Source: Zopfochytrium polystomum (lineage: Eukaryota > Chytridiomycota > Chytridiomycetes > Chytridiales > Chytridiaceae). Taken from it: a DNA stretch of 64,000 nt. This document shows positions 19,130-30,068 of this stretch, piece after piece (the first letter of the stretch is position 1; each line of letters opens with the position of its first letter). Location: positions 1-64,000 of the forward strand of contig JAIVFJ010000169.1 of the NCBI GenBank assembly GCA_025765615.1. The letters run 5' to 3'. A program made the translations under genes and the position numbers. Under the pieces are notes generated by a model. It ran no database searches. It was not told the DNA's origin and saw only the letters and a list, made by a program, of their open reading frames with translations.

Positions 19130-21322
19130 ATGGCACCGGCCCCAACAGTAGAGATGGCGGCGTCGGCGGCGTCGGGGGCGGCTTCTGCGACGTCCCCGTC
19201 TGCTGAGCAACAGCAGCAGCAGCATCAACCGGCGGCGTCCACTAGCACTGCCACCCGCACCGTCAACAAGGCGTCTACTCCTACCCCCCTGCAGTCGCCC
19301 GTCACCACGACTGCTGCCGCCTCCCCCTCCTCGGCCGCGGACTCCACGTTCATCCTGCAGGGCTTCCTCCTCTCCCCCCGTGCCCGCGCCGGCCCCTTCG
19401 TCTCGGTCGCCGCATCGGCCTCGGCATCGTCCATCGCCACCAGCGAAGAGCGCTTCGCCATGCTCGTCGCCCCGACCCACGTCAACGACGTCCAGGATGT
19501 CTTCATGGAGCTTCTCGAAACGCCCGTCGCCGACATTGTCATGCCGGGAACCCCCGCCGCCAGCGCCGCCACCACCCGACGGGGCGGCGCTGCCGACGGA
19601 GAAGCCATGCTCAGGTGCTTGGGCCACATTACAAAAGCGGCGGTGCAAGGCAAGTGTGTTGGAAGCCGATCGTCCCCCCTTGGTTAGTTCGCCTCCTCTT
19701 CCTGACCTTTTCCATAATCCCACACAGGCTCGCCGCTTTTGGTCCTGACGGCGGCGAATCCGGCATCGTTCGAGTACATTCATCTCACCGACATTACCGG
19801 GATCCTCGATGAGGTCGATTTGCGCCAGCCCTGCCACTTTGTGCTCCAAACCGGCAAAGGATCCAAAGACTATCGCTTCCATGTAAAAACCTCCTACGAG
19901 TACACAGACTGGATTGCGGCTCTCCGTGCATGCGTTCAGGTGGGCGTGGAAGTCCGGAAGGAGATGGTAGCAACAAGAGGACCCAAGCAGGCGGCGGCGT
20001 CAGCTGCGAAAGGACGAGCTCTTGGTCTGTGGAAGGGCACCCTCGGCACAGGCCAACCGGTGGCGGCGGCGACATCGGCGGTCACTTCAGCGCAAGTGGA
20101 GGAGCCTACTCATAGTGGACAAACGCAGACAGTCGAGAGGAATGCCCACTGGAACGCTGGGGTGTTGAGCGGCCCGGACGACAGCGACGAGACTGCGTCA
20201 CCCGGCTCCACGCCTCATTCAATTAGATCTCCGGCTGTCGGGGCGTCAAACTTGGCTGAGCCGAAACCAACATCTCCACCGAGTCGCACAGACTCTTACA
20301 ACGAGCGTTCCAGATCGACGACGCCGATGGAGTCACCAATGTTTGTCCCCCTCTCCCTGGTCAGCGGGCATGCGAGCGGCAACAGGCCTGGCCACCCGGC
20401 GGGCTCGCTGTATCCGTCCCACGGCAGCGACGTCCAAATGAAAGACATCTCGTCGCTTTCTTCCCTTTCTCAGCACGGCGACACTTCGACAGAGGCATCA
20501 CCGATGCCGCAAAGCGGTCAAATCCTCATGTCTGTTGCCGAGAACCCCGCTTTCATCGATTTCCTCTCTTCGAGCCGGACGTTGACGTCGAGAACGGATG
20601 TTACGATTACCGGCCCTCCACAAGAAGCACCACCAGAATCAGAGGAAGTCGCAGCTTCCACCAACAAGACTCCGTTGGCTCCTACAACCACAACCGAGTC
20701 TGTCGTCACGGCCACGTTGGAGGCGCCAATGTCACCTGGAACTGCATCGTCATTGGTAGTGACCTCACCCACAGCAGCCGGTCCCTCGAGCACAAAAGTA
20801 ACAAGCCCAGCCGCGAAGCGCCTCTCACAGATTTCCATCGCCAGTTCGACTCCTTCCCGCCGACGAGAATCGGTGGTTGGAAGCGCCACTCCCGCCGCGG
20901 CCAGCGCAACGAGCAGCAACACCGCAGCTGCCGCATCGACCGCCGCAACCCCGTCGAACCCGTCGCTGTTTCAGTCTTTTTTCCGCCGCCTGTCGACGAT
21001 CTCCAGCTCGGGCTCGTCGTCCGTCGGCTCGGGGACGGCGGCGGCCGCGGCAGCGGAGCCGCAGAACAGCAGCCACCCGCCGGCGATCCCGGAGTCGCCC
21101 GAGGAGGAGGAAGAAGACGGCGTGACCACGCCGGTCCGCGCAAAGCCCGCCGCGGCCTTGCAGCCGCGCAGCCCGTCGCGGGCGTCGGCGGTGTCAGTCG
21201 AGTCGCGAACGTCGACGGTCGCCGCGGTGAACGCCAGCCGCTCGGTGGCTGCTTCGCCGATCCCGCCCGTCCCGGTGTTGTCCATGGCTGCCGGCAGGTC
21301 CGCATCAATGGCTGAACGATGA
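19130..21322 (+). CDS. PH-domain protein with long Ser/Ala-rich tail; first intron is GC-AG
   Basis: Two exons, 19130-19649 and 19728-21322, 704 residues. The pleckstrin-homology-like fold is split by the intron: FILQGFLLSPRARAGPFVSV and ERFAMLVAPTHVND in exon 1, then SPLLVLTAANPASFEYIHLT, CHFVLQTGKGSKDYRFHVKT and EYTDWIAALRACVQ in exon 2, with the expected C-terminal helix tryptophan. The intron begins GCAAGT and ends ACACAG. The only frame-keeping donor is this GC, as the nearby GT would shift the frame. The C-terminal 430 residues are Ser/Thr/Ala/Pro-rich and probably disordered. Likely a membrane- or lipid-binding adaptor. Confidence 0.8.
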
Positions 21323-22251
21323 TGGAGGTTTTTCGTTTCTTTTCCAGTTGAGTTTTTTTTGTTCGCTCACTCAGTTCTTTGTCCGCGGTCCAGTCTCGTC
21401 TAATCGTCCGTCGCTCAGCTATTGGTTTGTTTGCTCTCCCTGTACCTCCCTCTACTGCCCTCCTCGCATCATAGAGGTGTGGCTGCGATCTTTTTTTTTG
21501 GCAAAAAGTTCTCATCGTCAGTCGTTACTTTATACATGCTTCCAAAACCTCCCGTACTTCATATTGGCGTTGCTATTTCTTTTCTACCGCTTTTCCCGAT
21601 TGATCTTTTTTCGATTCGAATGAACACGCAATTTTCAGCCCAAACCCTTCGATCCGTTCTGCCCCATTGGAATATTCGCCGCGGAATCGGCGCAGAAAAC
21701 GAACGACGCAACAACTCGGGAACAGACACACCGAGTTTGAAGTCTCTTTTGAATTGATGGAAGTCCCGCGCTTCTTTCTGCCCCAAATTGATAAAAGTCT
21801 CTCGCTTCGTTCCGACCTGCCATTCCACCAACCTTTGACTTCCGTCCGAAAATTCCCTCCTTCCATATACCCTCCCATCCGGTTCCATCCACACCATCTA
21901 CTTTTTCATTTCCCTTCTTTGCCTTACCCACCACAAACAACTCTTTACACCGGCCCGCTACCAACACACCCTCCACGCCCTCTTCACCACCACCTCGCGC
22001 CCGTCACAACCCTCACCGCCGGCGTACCCTTCACCACCGCCCACGCCACCCCGCCCACGGCGCGCTCCCACGCGCCGTCGACCGCGTCGCGAAAGCTGGC
22101 CGCGCTGAGGGGGAACGAGGAGAGGGCTGTGTCCGCGCAGATACCCGTGGCGGGCGGAGGCGGAGGTGTGGAGGGCGGTTAGGGCGGCGGGGGAGGTGGC
22201 GGCGGCGGAGGGAGAGGCGAGGGAGAGGCGGGCGGGCAAGGTGATGCTTGC
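21323..22251. other. Intergenic, no intact gene
   Basis: Downstream of the PH-domain gene. Frames near 21950-22180 look coding-like in composition but lack any recognised motif. They may belong to the same relic as the next entry. Confidence 0.4.
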
Positions 22252-22633
22252 TTTGGGTCGAAACGGTTCGAAGCAATCGCCTTCGACTTTGCCAAAGGCG
22301 CCGCCCTGCCCCCCCCCGACAGCGGCGTCGCCGTCGCCTCGCGCTACAAAAGCTCCACCCACCTCGGCTCCTACCTCGAGCTGAGCGGCGGCCGCGCGGC
22401 GTTTGCGGCCGACGCGCGCGCCGACGACGCGCTGGTGCCCTTCCAACGCCTGGCGCGTCCGCGTCTTCAAGCAGCTCGAGTTTGAAGAAGCAAGCTTCCT
22501 CGTCGCCGCCGCGCTTCTCTGAACGAGTCCACCGACCTGCCGAACCTGTCCCGCGCCGAGGCCGTCGCGGCGGCGGCCGCCTTTCTCCGAGAGAGCTTTC
22601 CGTGGCTGGCGCCCAACTTGCAAAGAGAGGCGG
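22252..22633 (+). pseudogene. Frameshifted coding relic of unknown family
   Basis: Plus-strand sequence has protein-like composition in successive frames: FEAIAFDFAKGAALPPPDSG and VAVASRYKSSTHLGSYLELS in one, WRVRVFKQLEFEEASFLVAA in the next, and STDLPNLSRAEAV and FLRESFPWLAPNL in a third. The segments run on without gaps, which suggests a formerly continuous protein disrupted by one-base indels. No upstream start or intron explains it. I do not recognise the family. Confidence 0.35.
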
Positions 22634-23236
22634 GACGGGGGGACGTCTCAAGCGCGAACAAGGAGAAAAAACGAACAAGAAGGACAGTAAAGACTGGTCA
22701 CTAATAGATTCACGGATTCCGATCCGCAAAAAAGCATGGCGGGCGGCACCGGGCGGAATCTGGGTCTGAGTGTCTGTCTCGTCAGTCAGTCAGTCAGTCT
22801 GTCAGTCTGTTTGTCTGTCTCTTTCTGTGTGCGTATCTGTCTGTCCCCACTAACAAAAAACAATATTTAAAATAAGTGTTGTACGGAACCACCAATAAAT
22901 AAATAGTAAGTAGTATGAAAGAGCCACGTCTTGTGAGGTGTTTTTGACAGCGCGAACGCGTCAGCCTTTCTTTCAATCAGCCGTTTCCTTTTGCTCATTA
23001 CTAACTTCCGTTTGCGTGGTGTGTGTGTGTGTGTTTCCCCCTCTTTCTTGTCTTCTCTTTTCTTTTCTTTTCTTTTCTTTTCCCTTTTTTTTTTTTTTTT
23101 TTTTTTGTTTTTTTCGATTTTCCCACAGCGAACTTTTGTTTTTTTTGCTTTTTTTTTCTTTTTTCTCTCTCTCCCCTATAAGTATCGAGGGGTGTGGCCC
23201 AGACCCTACCAAAGGGTGAAAGCTCTCCCTCTCAGA

Positions 23237-23280
<44 letters not shown>

Positions 23281-23348
23281 CTCTCTCTCTCTCTCTCTCG
23301 CTATCTCAGTCTCTCGCTCTCTCTCTTAGCACTCAATACAATCGACAG
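22634..23348. other. Pyrimidine-rich promoter region with CT microsatellite
   Basis: Upstream of the reductase gene. Contains GT and poly-T runs (23020-23110) and a long CT repeat at about 23235-23330 that ends close to the start codon, so it may form part of the 5' leader. Confidence 0.6.
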
Positions 23349-23401
23349 ATGCCTCTCGTTCTGGTAAGGAATGGGGACCGCCCTTGACACGCACACCCAC
23401 A

Positions 23402-23443
<42 letters not shown>

Positions 23444-24758
23444 ACCCCAACACACATCGACCCTCATTGACCTTCTAATCCCCAAAACACTACTACCACT
23501 ACTACTACTCCGACCTACCAACCAACCATACTCTCTACAACTCAGGTCACCGGCGTCACCGGCTTCGTCGCCGCCCACGTCGCCAAGGAACTCCTCTCGC
23601 GCGGCTTCCACGTCCGCGGCACCGTGCGCTCCCTCGCCAAAGCCGAGCACCTCAAGACCGTCCTGCCGCACCCGGCAAACCTGTCCTTCGCCGTCGTCAA
23701 GGACCTGACCGACGCCGGCGCCTTCGACGACGCCGTCAAGGGCGCCGACTACGTCATCCACTGCGCGTCGCCCTTCCACTTTAAAACTCAGGACGTCTAC
23801 AGGGACATGATCGACCCGGCCGTCAAGGGCACCACCAGCATCCTCCAGTCCGTCGCCGCTCACGCGCCCACCGTCAAGCGCGTCGTCGTCACGTCGTCCA
23901 TGGCCGCCGTGTTCACGTCCACCCCCGCTTCGCCCTTGGGCTTGACCGAAGAAGACTGGAACGACGAATCGGTCCGCAGCCTCGAAAAGGACGGCAACAA
24001 GGCGGATCCGCTGACCGCCTACGTCGCGTCAAAGACACTCGCCGAAAGGGTACGTGTGTGTGTGCGCGTGTGTTTTTGCAGTCAGGAAGTAAAGCACGGA
24101 GCCGCTAATCGCTGTGGCGGAAAACGTGGGAGGAACTCGGGAGTGCGAATAACGACGGGTTTGTTTTGGACTGACCGGTTTCCACACCCATATTTCAGGC
24201 CGCGTGGGACTTTATGAAAGCCGCCCCTCGCTCCTTTGAGCTCGCCGTCTGCAACCCCCCTTACATCTACGGACCGCTCCTCCAAAAAGTCTCGTCCGTC
24301 GAGGAAGTCAACACCTCGGTGAGCGCATCACCACGGCAACGTTGAACTTCTCGCTGACCCTCCCATTCCTTCTCCACCAAAAAAAAAAAAAAAAATAAAA
24401 GTGCAAACTGATCGCCGACTACTTCACCGTCGACGCGCCCAAGATCGTGATCCCGATCGCCGGCGGCTACGTCGACGTGCGGGACGTGGCGATCGGCCAC
24501 GTCCAGGCCATGACGGTGCCCGAGGCCGCCGGCCACCGCTTCGTCCTCTCCGCCGGCCACCACACCTTTTACCAGGTCCTCGACATCCTCCGCGCCGCCT
24601 ACCCGGACCGCAGCTTCCCCGTCGACGGCCCGCCGTCCAGCCCGTGGCCCAACGAGGTCAGCGCAAAGGCCGAAAAGGTGCTCGGCATCACGTTTAGGTC
24701 GCTCGACACCACCGTCAGGGACACGGCCGCGAGCTTGGTCGAGTCGCTGAAGCTCTGA
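23349..24758 (+). CDS. NAD(P)-dependent reductase, dihydroflavonol-4-reductase/cinnamoyl-CoA reductase type
   Basis: Four exons: 23349-23363, 23546-24049, 24199-24318 and 24402-24758, 331 residues. Exon 1 codes for only five residues (MPLVL) and is followed by a 182-base intron holding a CA repeat, a common arrangement in fungal DFR-type genes. The extended-SDR fold is clear: the nucleotide-binding loop TGVTGFVAAHVA near residues 6-17, DYVIHCASPF, the serine strand VVVTSSMAAVF, and the catalytic Y164-x3-K168 (YVASKTLAER). NPPYIYGP and DVRDVAIGHVQAM match the substrate-side signature. It probably reduces a small aldehyde or ketone, as do methylglyoxal/carbonyl reductases of the Gre2 group. An AATAAA signal lies about 40 bases past the stop. 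Confidence 0.9.
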
Positions 24759-25514
24759 AAAGAGGATAGGGCGTGCTTGGGCGGGGGTCAATTCGAATAA
24801 AGAATGAGTCTATTCGTTTTTGCTTCCTTGAATTTTTCTTTTAAAAAAATCGGGGAACGGGTCTCGTGGGGGAGTAAAAGGACACACGCGCCCTCACCGG
24901 CGGCGACGACGAGCAGCAGAACGCGCTGCAGGGCGCCGGATATGGAGGCGGGGGGTGTTGTCCGGCGCGAGGAGGACGACGGGGGACGACGAGAACGGCG
25001 GCGGCGACGGCGACAAGGGCAACGTAAGATTCGATTCTTCTTGTCACCAGTTCTTCATTGATCAATCATCCCCACTGGGTTCCTACCGAAGAATTGCCTT
25101 GACACACCAGGGCGTCTCGCTGCTAAACGCAAGCCATCAACAGGACGGGCTCGGTAATTAAAGAAGAGAGAGAAAGACAGAGGGGTGGGAAAGAAGGGAC
25201 TCGAGATAAGGAGCAGGTAAGGAAAGAAGAGACGGCTTGCAGTGCTAGTTGCGGATAGTGAAGCGAGAAGATGGGAAAAGGGATGAGAAATCAAACAACA
25301 GAACAGGAGGCAGTATAAAAAAGCAACACAGAAAGGAACCCCGCCAAGCAACACACATCGTACTTCACTGTCTGATCCCCCCAAAAAAACCAAATGCCAA
25401 CAATCAGGAAAAAGCAAATGCGGGGAGACACCCAAAAAAAAAAAAAAAAAAAAAAAGTACTCGAGGACCACCCGCTCAGAATCCTAACACACGCACACCC
25501 ATTCATTCACCTTC
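24759..25514. other. Convergent intergenic region
   Basis: Lies between the 3' ends of the reductase (plus) and the Ser-rich gene (minus). Contains an 18-base poly-A near 25437-25456. No gene is seen. Confidence 0.5.
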
Positions 25515-28205
25515 TCACCCATGCACGCTCGCAGCCTGCGAAACAACGGGCACCTCCGCACCCTTCCCCACAACGCCACCGCCGCCGGAGCCGCTGCTGC
25601 CGGCGGCGGCCTCAAATATGGCCAGGTGGCCCTCGACGAGTGTCGCGAGCGACGACGTGGGCTCAAAGACGCCGCCGAGGCCTTCGTCGGCGAGCAGGGC
25701 GCGGCGCACGAGCTCGACCTCAGCGGCGGCGCGCGCGTCCTCGGCATCCTCGGCCATCAGTGCGCGGCGGACCATGGCGACTTCAGCTGCCGCCGCGAGG
25801 TCTTCGGCGTCTACCAGCTCGGGCTCAGCGGCGGCGGCGGCGGCGTCTGTTGCGGTGGGCTGCTCGCGGGCCGACAGCACGGGTGAGGAAGAGGAAGGTA
25901 CTACAGGATCGGACGGGTTTGCCAGTTCCGCGGGAGGGTCGACGGGGGACGAGGCTGGCGAGTCGTCGTCGCGTTCCAGCTGCTCGAGGCTGCCCATGAG
26001 CATCTCGAGCTTGCTGACGGCGGCGTTGGGCGTTGTGGGGGTCAGCGGGTGGCCGATCATGGAGGTTCGAGGGCTGCGCGCGGCGGCGGTGAACGACGAC
26101 TTGTGCCCCGTTTGAAGGCGACCAAGGGACGTAGCAGCGGTGGCGATAGTACTGGTGGAATTTGAAGCGTCGGTGGCGGAAGGCTGTCGAGCCATCGGCG
26201 TTCCCAAGTTGGGAGTCGACACAGAGTGGCGAGCTACAACGCGCGAGAGCCGGGCGGCGAGGGACAACTCCGACATGCGGACGGCCCTGGCGAGGCGCTC
26301 CTTTGTCGCTGGGTCGACCTCGCCAGTGGGAGAAATAGTGGAGGTGCTCGCCGTGGCTGCAGCGGACGCGGTCAATGAAACAGCAGATGAAGGAGTGTAT
26401 GTAAGAAGAGTGGAAGAAGACGATCGATTGCGCGACATCGAGTTGGTAGATGTGAAAGAATTGGCAGGCGATGCGGAGCGCAAAGGGCTGCTCGGATGAT
26501 TGACTGTTTGAGGATCAGCTGCAGATGCAGAGACGGGTGGACTTGGAATCGAAGAAAGGGCAGCATTTACAGTAGCCGCAAGACGGGCTGAAATGGACAT
26601 TCTGCCGATAGAAAGAACGGGGCTGGCAGGTGCACGGATCGGCTCCGCAACAGCCGAAGCTGCGTCTGACTCGGGAGATTCAGAGCGTTTGTCGTCCTTC
26701 TTTTCAGTTGCGGGTTCCTCGCCAGACACTACGATGACGAGTTCGGTCGAGGGTCGAGGCGAGTCCGTCCCAACGGGAGAAGTGATGCTTGCGCTGGTGG
26801 AAGGTGGCAAATGCCTCAAAGCCGGGCTGCTCGGCGACGACATCGGAAGAGTCAAGCCCACAGACCGAGCAGAGTCGCTAGACGAGTCTGAGCCTGTCCT
26901 CTTGTTCTGACTCGCCCAAGGGAGCAGCTCGGTTCGGTCCCACTTGAACATCGTCGTCCTCTTCCTCTTCTGATATATCGTCGGGCTTTGGACCCGAGCC
27001 ACGGTCGTCGATGGTAAAGAGGCTATTCATGGACCGGCGATTGCGCACTCGCAGTTTCGCCAGAGACGGGTGCGGTAGCGGCTCCTCACCATGGCGGAGG
27101 TCAAAGTCTCCATTCCTGCCCTGCAGCTCATCGGTCACGTCGTCCATGTCGCTGGCCGGTGAACGTCTGATAAGGCCGAGTCTGCCCGTAGAGCTGGAGC
27201 CGCTCACCGAGGGTGACGAAGAGTCTGTGGTGCGCATCGAGTCAACCGATGGCTGGACTCTAAGACCTCCGGAGACCGGTTCGGCCGCAGGGGCAGCCTC
27301 CTCTGAGGATTCCGAGCGCCTGCTTATGATCTCATCATCCTCCACGTGGTGCTGCTCTGCATTTACATCTGTCGCCGGCGAGGACACTGAGCTGCCGCTG
27401 GAAGCAGCGGCCGTGCTCCCGGTGGACCCTCCGCCACCCGCGTTCTTTGCAATCTTTTGGAGCTCCTGAAAGCGCTTGGATCCAGCCGATTCGGCGCGAT
27501 GGTGTTTGTGGGAAACCGCGCCGACGACGGAGAGAAGCCGGATCGCGGACTTGATGGACGGCTTTGGCTTTTTCTTCGCCTCGGCGGCGGCGGCGGAGGC
27601 GGAGGGAGCGGGCACAGGGTTCTCGTCTGTGACGGGACGCATCGGGGTGGAGGCCGGCATCGAGGGGGACGGGGGGAAGGCGCTGGGCGGCCGAGTCGTG
27701 ATCTTCGTCGAGGGGGTCGGAGCGGAGGGAGGAGGCGGGCGACGAGGGGCGGGGCTCGGTGCCACCAGAGGGCGAGTCGGAGAGCGGGAGGGACGAGAGA
27801 TCTCCTTCGGTAGTCGTCGGCGGAATGCACGGAGGATCTGTCGGTGGCATCGTCGACGGATGGGGACGACAGCGCCGAGGACGAGGACGTCAGGGACGGC
27901 AGCGAAGTGAGGGGGGAGGGGCCGGGCGATGTGGTTGTTACTTCAACGGAGGGAATCGGGTGGGATGCGGGGCTGACGAAAGTGGATCGCCTCGACAGCT
28001 TGAAGCCTAGAAAGGATCGGGGGCGCTCGGAGCCGCTGCCGCCGTTGCCAGCGCTGGCAAGCCGCCGTGGGAGAGATGTTGCCGCAGCGGGGGTGGAAGA
28101 CGACGCTGCCTGCTGAGGAGGCAGTGGGGGTGGCTGCAGGTGGTGCTTGCTGTGGTGGTTGTCGGCGGCGGCGTCGTGTGGCAGCGAGGCGGCCTCGGGG
28201 TCCAT
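25515..28205 (-). CDS. Long Ser/Pro/Ala-rich protein, unknown function
   Basis: Best model is three exons, 28205-27795, 27702-26944 and 26906-25515, about 853 residues. The second intron would be only about 37-43 bases and the first uses weak sites, so either join may instead be an indel. The protein is mostly disordered. More ordered pieces are a basic segment KKPKPSIKSAIRLLSVVGAV with KRFQELQKIAK, and near the C-terminus a duplicated helix, AAAAEVAMVRRALMAED then AAAEVELVRRALLADE. Leucine-rich helix LEMLMGSLEQLERDD precedes it. No known domain is recognised. A CA and CT microsatellite lies upstream at about 28520-28565. Confidence 0.55.
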
Positions 28206-28765
28206 TTTCAGAGGGTGTGGTTGTGAGTTGTGGTGGTTGCAGTCGTGGTGAAGTAGGCGGGTGCGGCTGATGGTCGATGGGACCAGCTGATTTGCGGAGG
28301 CTGATGGGAAGAGGGGGAAAAACGGCAGGCCTTCACACACCAACAACACCGGGGAGGAGGGGCGGATCAGTGCACGCTCGCAGTAACACAGAGGGGAAGG
28401 AGGGGGGTAGTCGGGGTGGGTGATGAGGTAGAGGTAGAAGGGAACAGTGTCGTTTGCAAAGGGTTCCAGGCGGGCGAGGCTGTTGTTGCCAGATGAGCTG
28501 GGCTTTCTCTCTCTCTGCCTCACACACACACACACACACACACACTCTCTCTCTCTCTCTCTCTCCCCCTGTCTCTGGTTCTGTCTCTGTCGCTCACTCT
28601 GTCTCTACCCATCTCGATCTATTCACACCACTTCTGTCGGTCTATCGGTCTCTCGGCTCTCTGTCTCTCTCTCTCTCTTCTCCTCTGTGGCCCGTTATTA
28701 AGTTTTTCTCCATGAATGCCCAGGAAACCGGGCGTCTGATAAGTTGATCAAAAATCCGAAACGCA
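28206..28765. other. Intergenic with CA and CT microsatellites
   Basis: Between the HSBP1-like gene's 3' end and the Ser-rich gene's start, both minus. (CA)n near 28521-28545 runs directly into (CT)n to about 28565. No gene is seen. Confidence 0.6.
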
Positions 28766-29657
28766 CTACGTCGCCGTCGGCGCCGCCTCCTCTCCAAACC
28801 CAATCCCCGACGCACCCGCAGACGCACTCGCAACGCCAGATCCCCGCCGCACACCACCAGCACTAGCAGGCACCCTCTGCCGCTCCTGCCGCTCCGGCTG
28901 CCCCTGATGCTCCTGTTGCTCCAGCTCCTCCCTCCGTTCCCCGACACCCACCGCCAGCGGCTGCTGCTGCGCCACGACCAGGTCGTCGATCGAGCTTTCC
29001 AGCTCCGTGATGCGCGACTGCATGGCCTCCACTGGTGGTGTTTTTTATTGTTTTGTTTGTGAGGGTGTGAGCGAGGGGCGCAACGCCGTAATGAAGGGGG
29101 AGGGAGGAAGTACGAAGAAAGGCTAAGAAAGGGGGTGGGGTGGAAGAGCTCTCTCCCCACATCACTCAACTCTTTCCGAGTATCTGGTTCGACATGTCGT
29201 CAAACTTGGTTTGCTGAACGGCGCGTTAAGGGCAGTGTGGTTGATGATTGAAGGGTTGGGTGTCAGTCGAAGAATCCACCCAGCCTCCCAAAGCTAACCA
29301 CACGCAAACACTCACCAGCTCCCGCAGCAGCGACTCGACAAACGTCGACAGCTCGGGCGTGCCGCTGCCACTGCTGCTGTTGTTGCTGCTGCTGAGCCCC
29401 GTGAGGAAAGAAGAAGGGTCCGCCCCGGGGTTCGGGAGCGTCGGTGGCGCGAGGCCGCGTAGCTGCTGATCCTGCATCCCAGGTGGAGGTGGTGCTGGGG
29501 AGCGGGACCGCTGGGCAGCGGATGATGATGATGATGACGACGCCGACAACGACGACGACGATGAAGACGAAGACGACGATATCGGCGCCGCCCCGGTGAC
29601 GGATTGTCGCTGCGGCTGCTGCTGCTGCTGCTGCTGCTGCTGTGGATTCAACGACAT
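28766..29657 (-). CDS. Heat shock factor binding protein 1 (HSBP1) homologue with extended ends
   Basis: Three exons: 29657-29316, 29213-29171 and 29031-28766, 216 residues. The core spans the exon joins: STFVESLLREL, then QQTKFDDMSNQILGK, then MEAMQSRITELESSIDDLV. This is the coiled-coil of HSBP1 (QDKFQTMSDQI...RIDDMSSRIDDLE in general pattern). Typical HSBP1 is about 76 residues. Here the coiled coil is preceded by about 100 residues of poly-Gln and poly-Ser/Asp and followed by a Gln/Gly/Ala-rich tail. HSBP1 trimers bind and attenuate heat shock factor and are also WASH-complex assembly factors. It lies about 400 bases downstream of the Ku80 gene on the same strand. Confidence 0.85.
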
Positions 29658-30068
29658 TTGTTGTTGGCTTCTGCTGCTGCTGTGTTGGTTGGTTGGGTCG
29701 AGTCGGGGGAGGGGGTAGCCTTGCCAAAACAAAACGCCCAAGCGCGACGGCGATCCGGTGCTGGGGGTTGAGGAATTGCTGCTGCTGCTGCTGCTGCTGC
29801 TTGTCGGCGCTGGTGCCTGCTTGCGACCGAGGTGCTTGGCCGTGACGTGTGTACTATTTTTTCCCCTTTTTTTCCGTTTTTTGTTTGTTTTCGGTTTTTA
29901 TTAATCCTTTTTTTTTGTTTTTTTTTCGTGTTGTTCTCTGGCTGGTGCACAGAGGCACTCAAACCGCGACGACACGCAAACCTCCAATAATGATACACCC
30001 ACCACCACCACGGCCACTCCACAGACACACGCACAAGAGTCCTCCTCTCCCAAAGTCCCCAGCAATTA

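Noticed and set aside
20706..21515. Minus-strand frame antisense to the PH-domain gene
   Set aside because: Shadow frame of the GC-rich Ser/Ala tail with no motif or signal.
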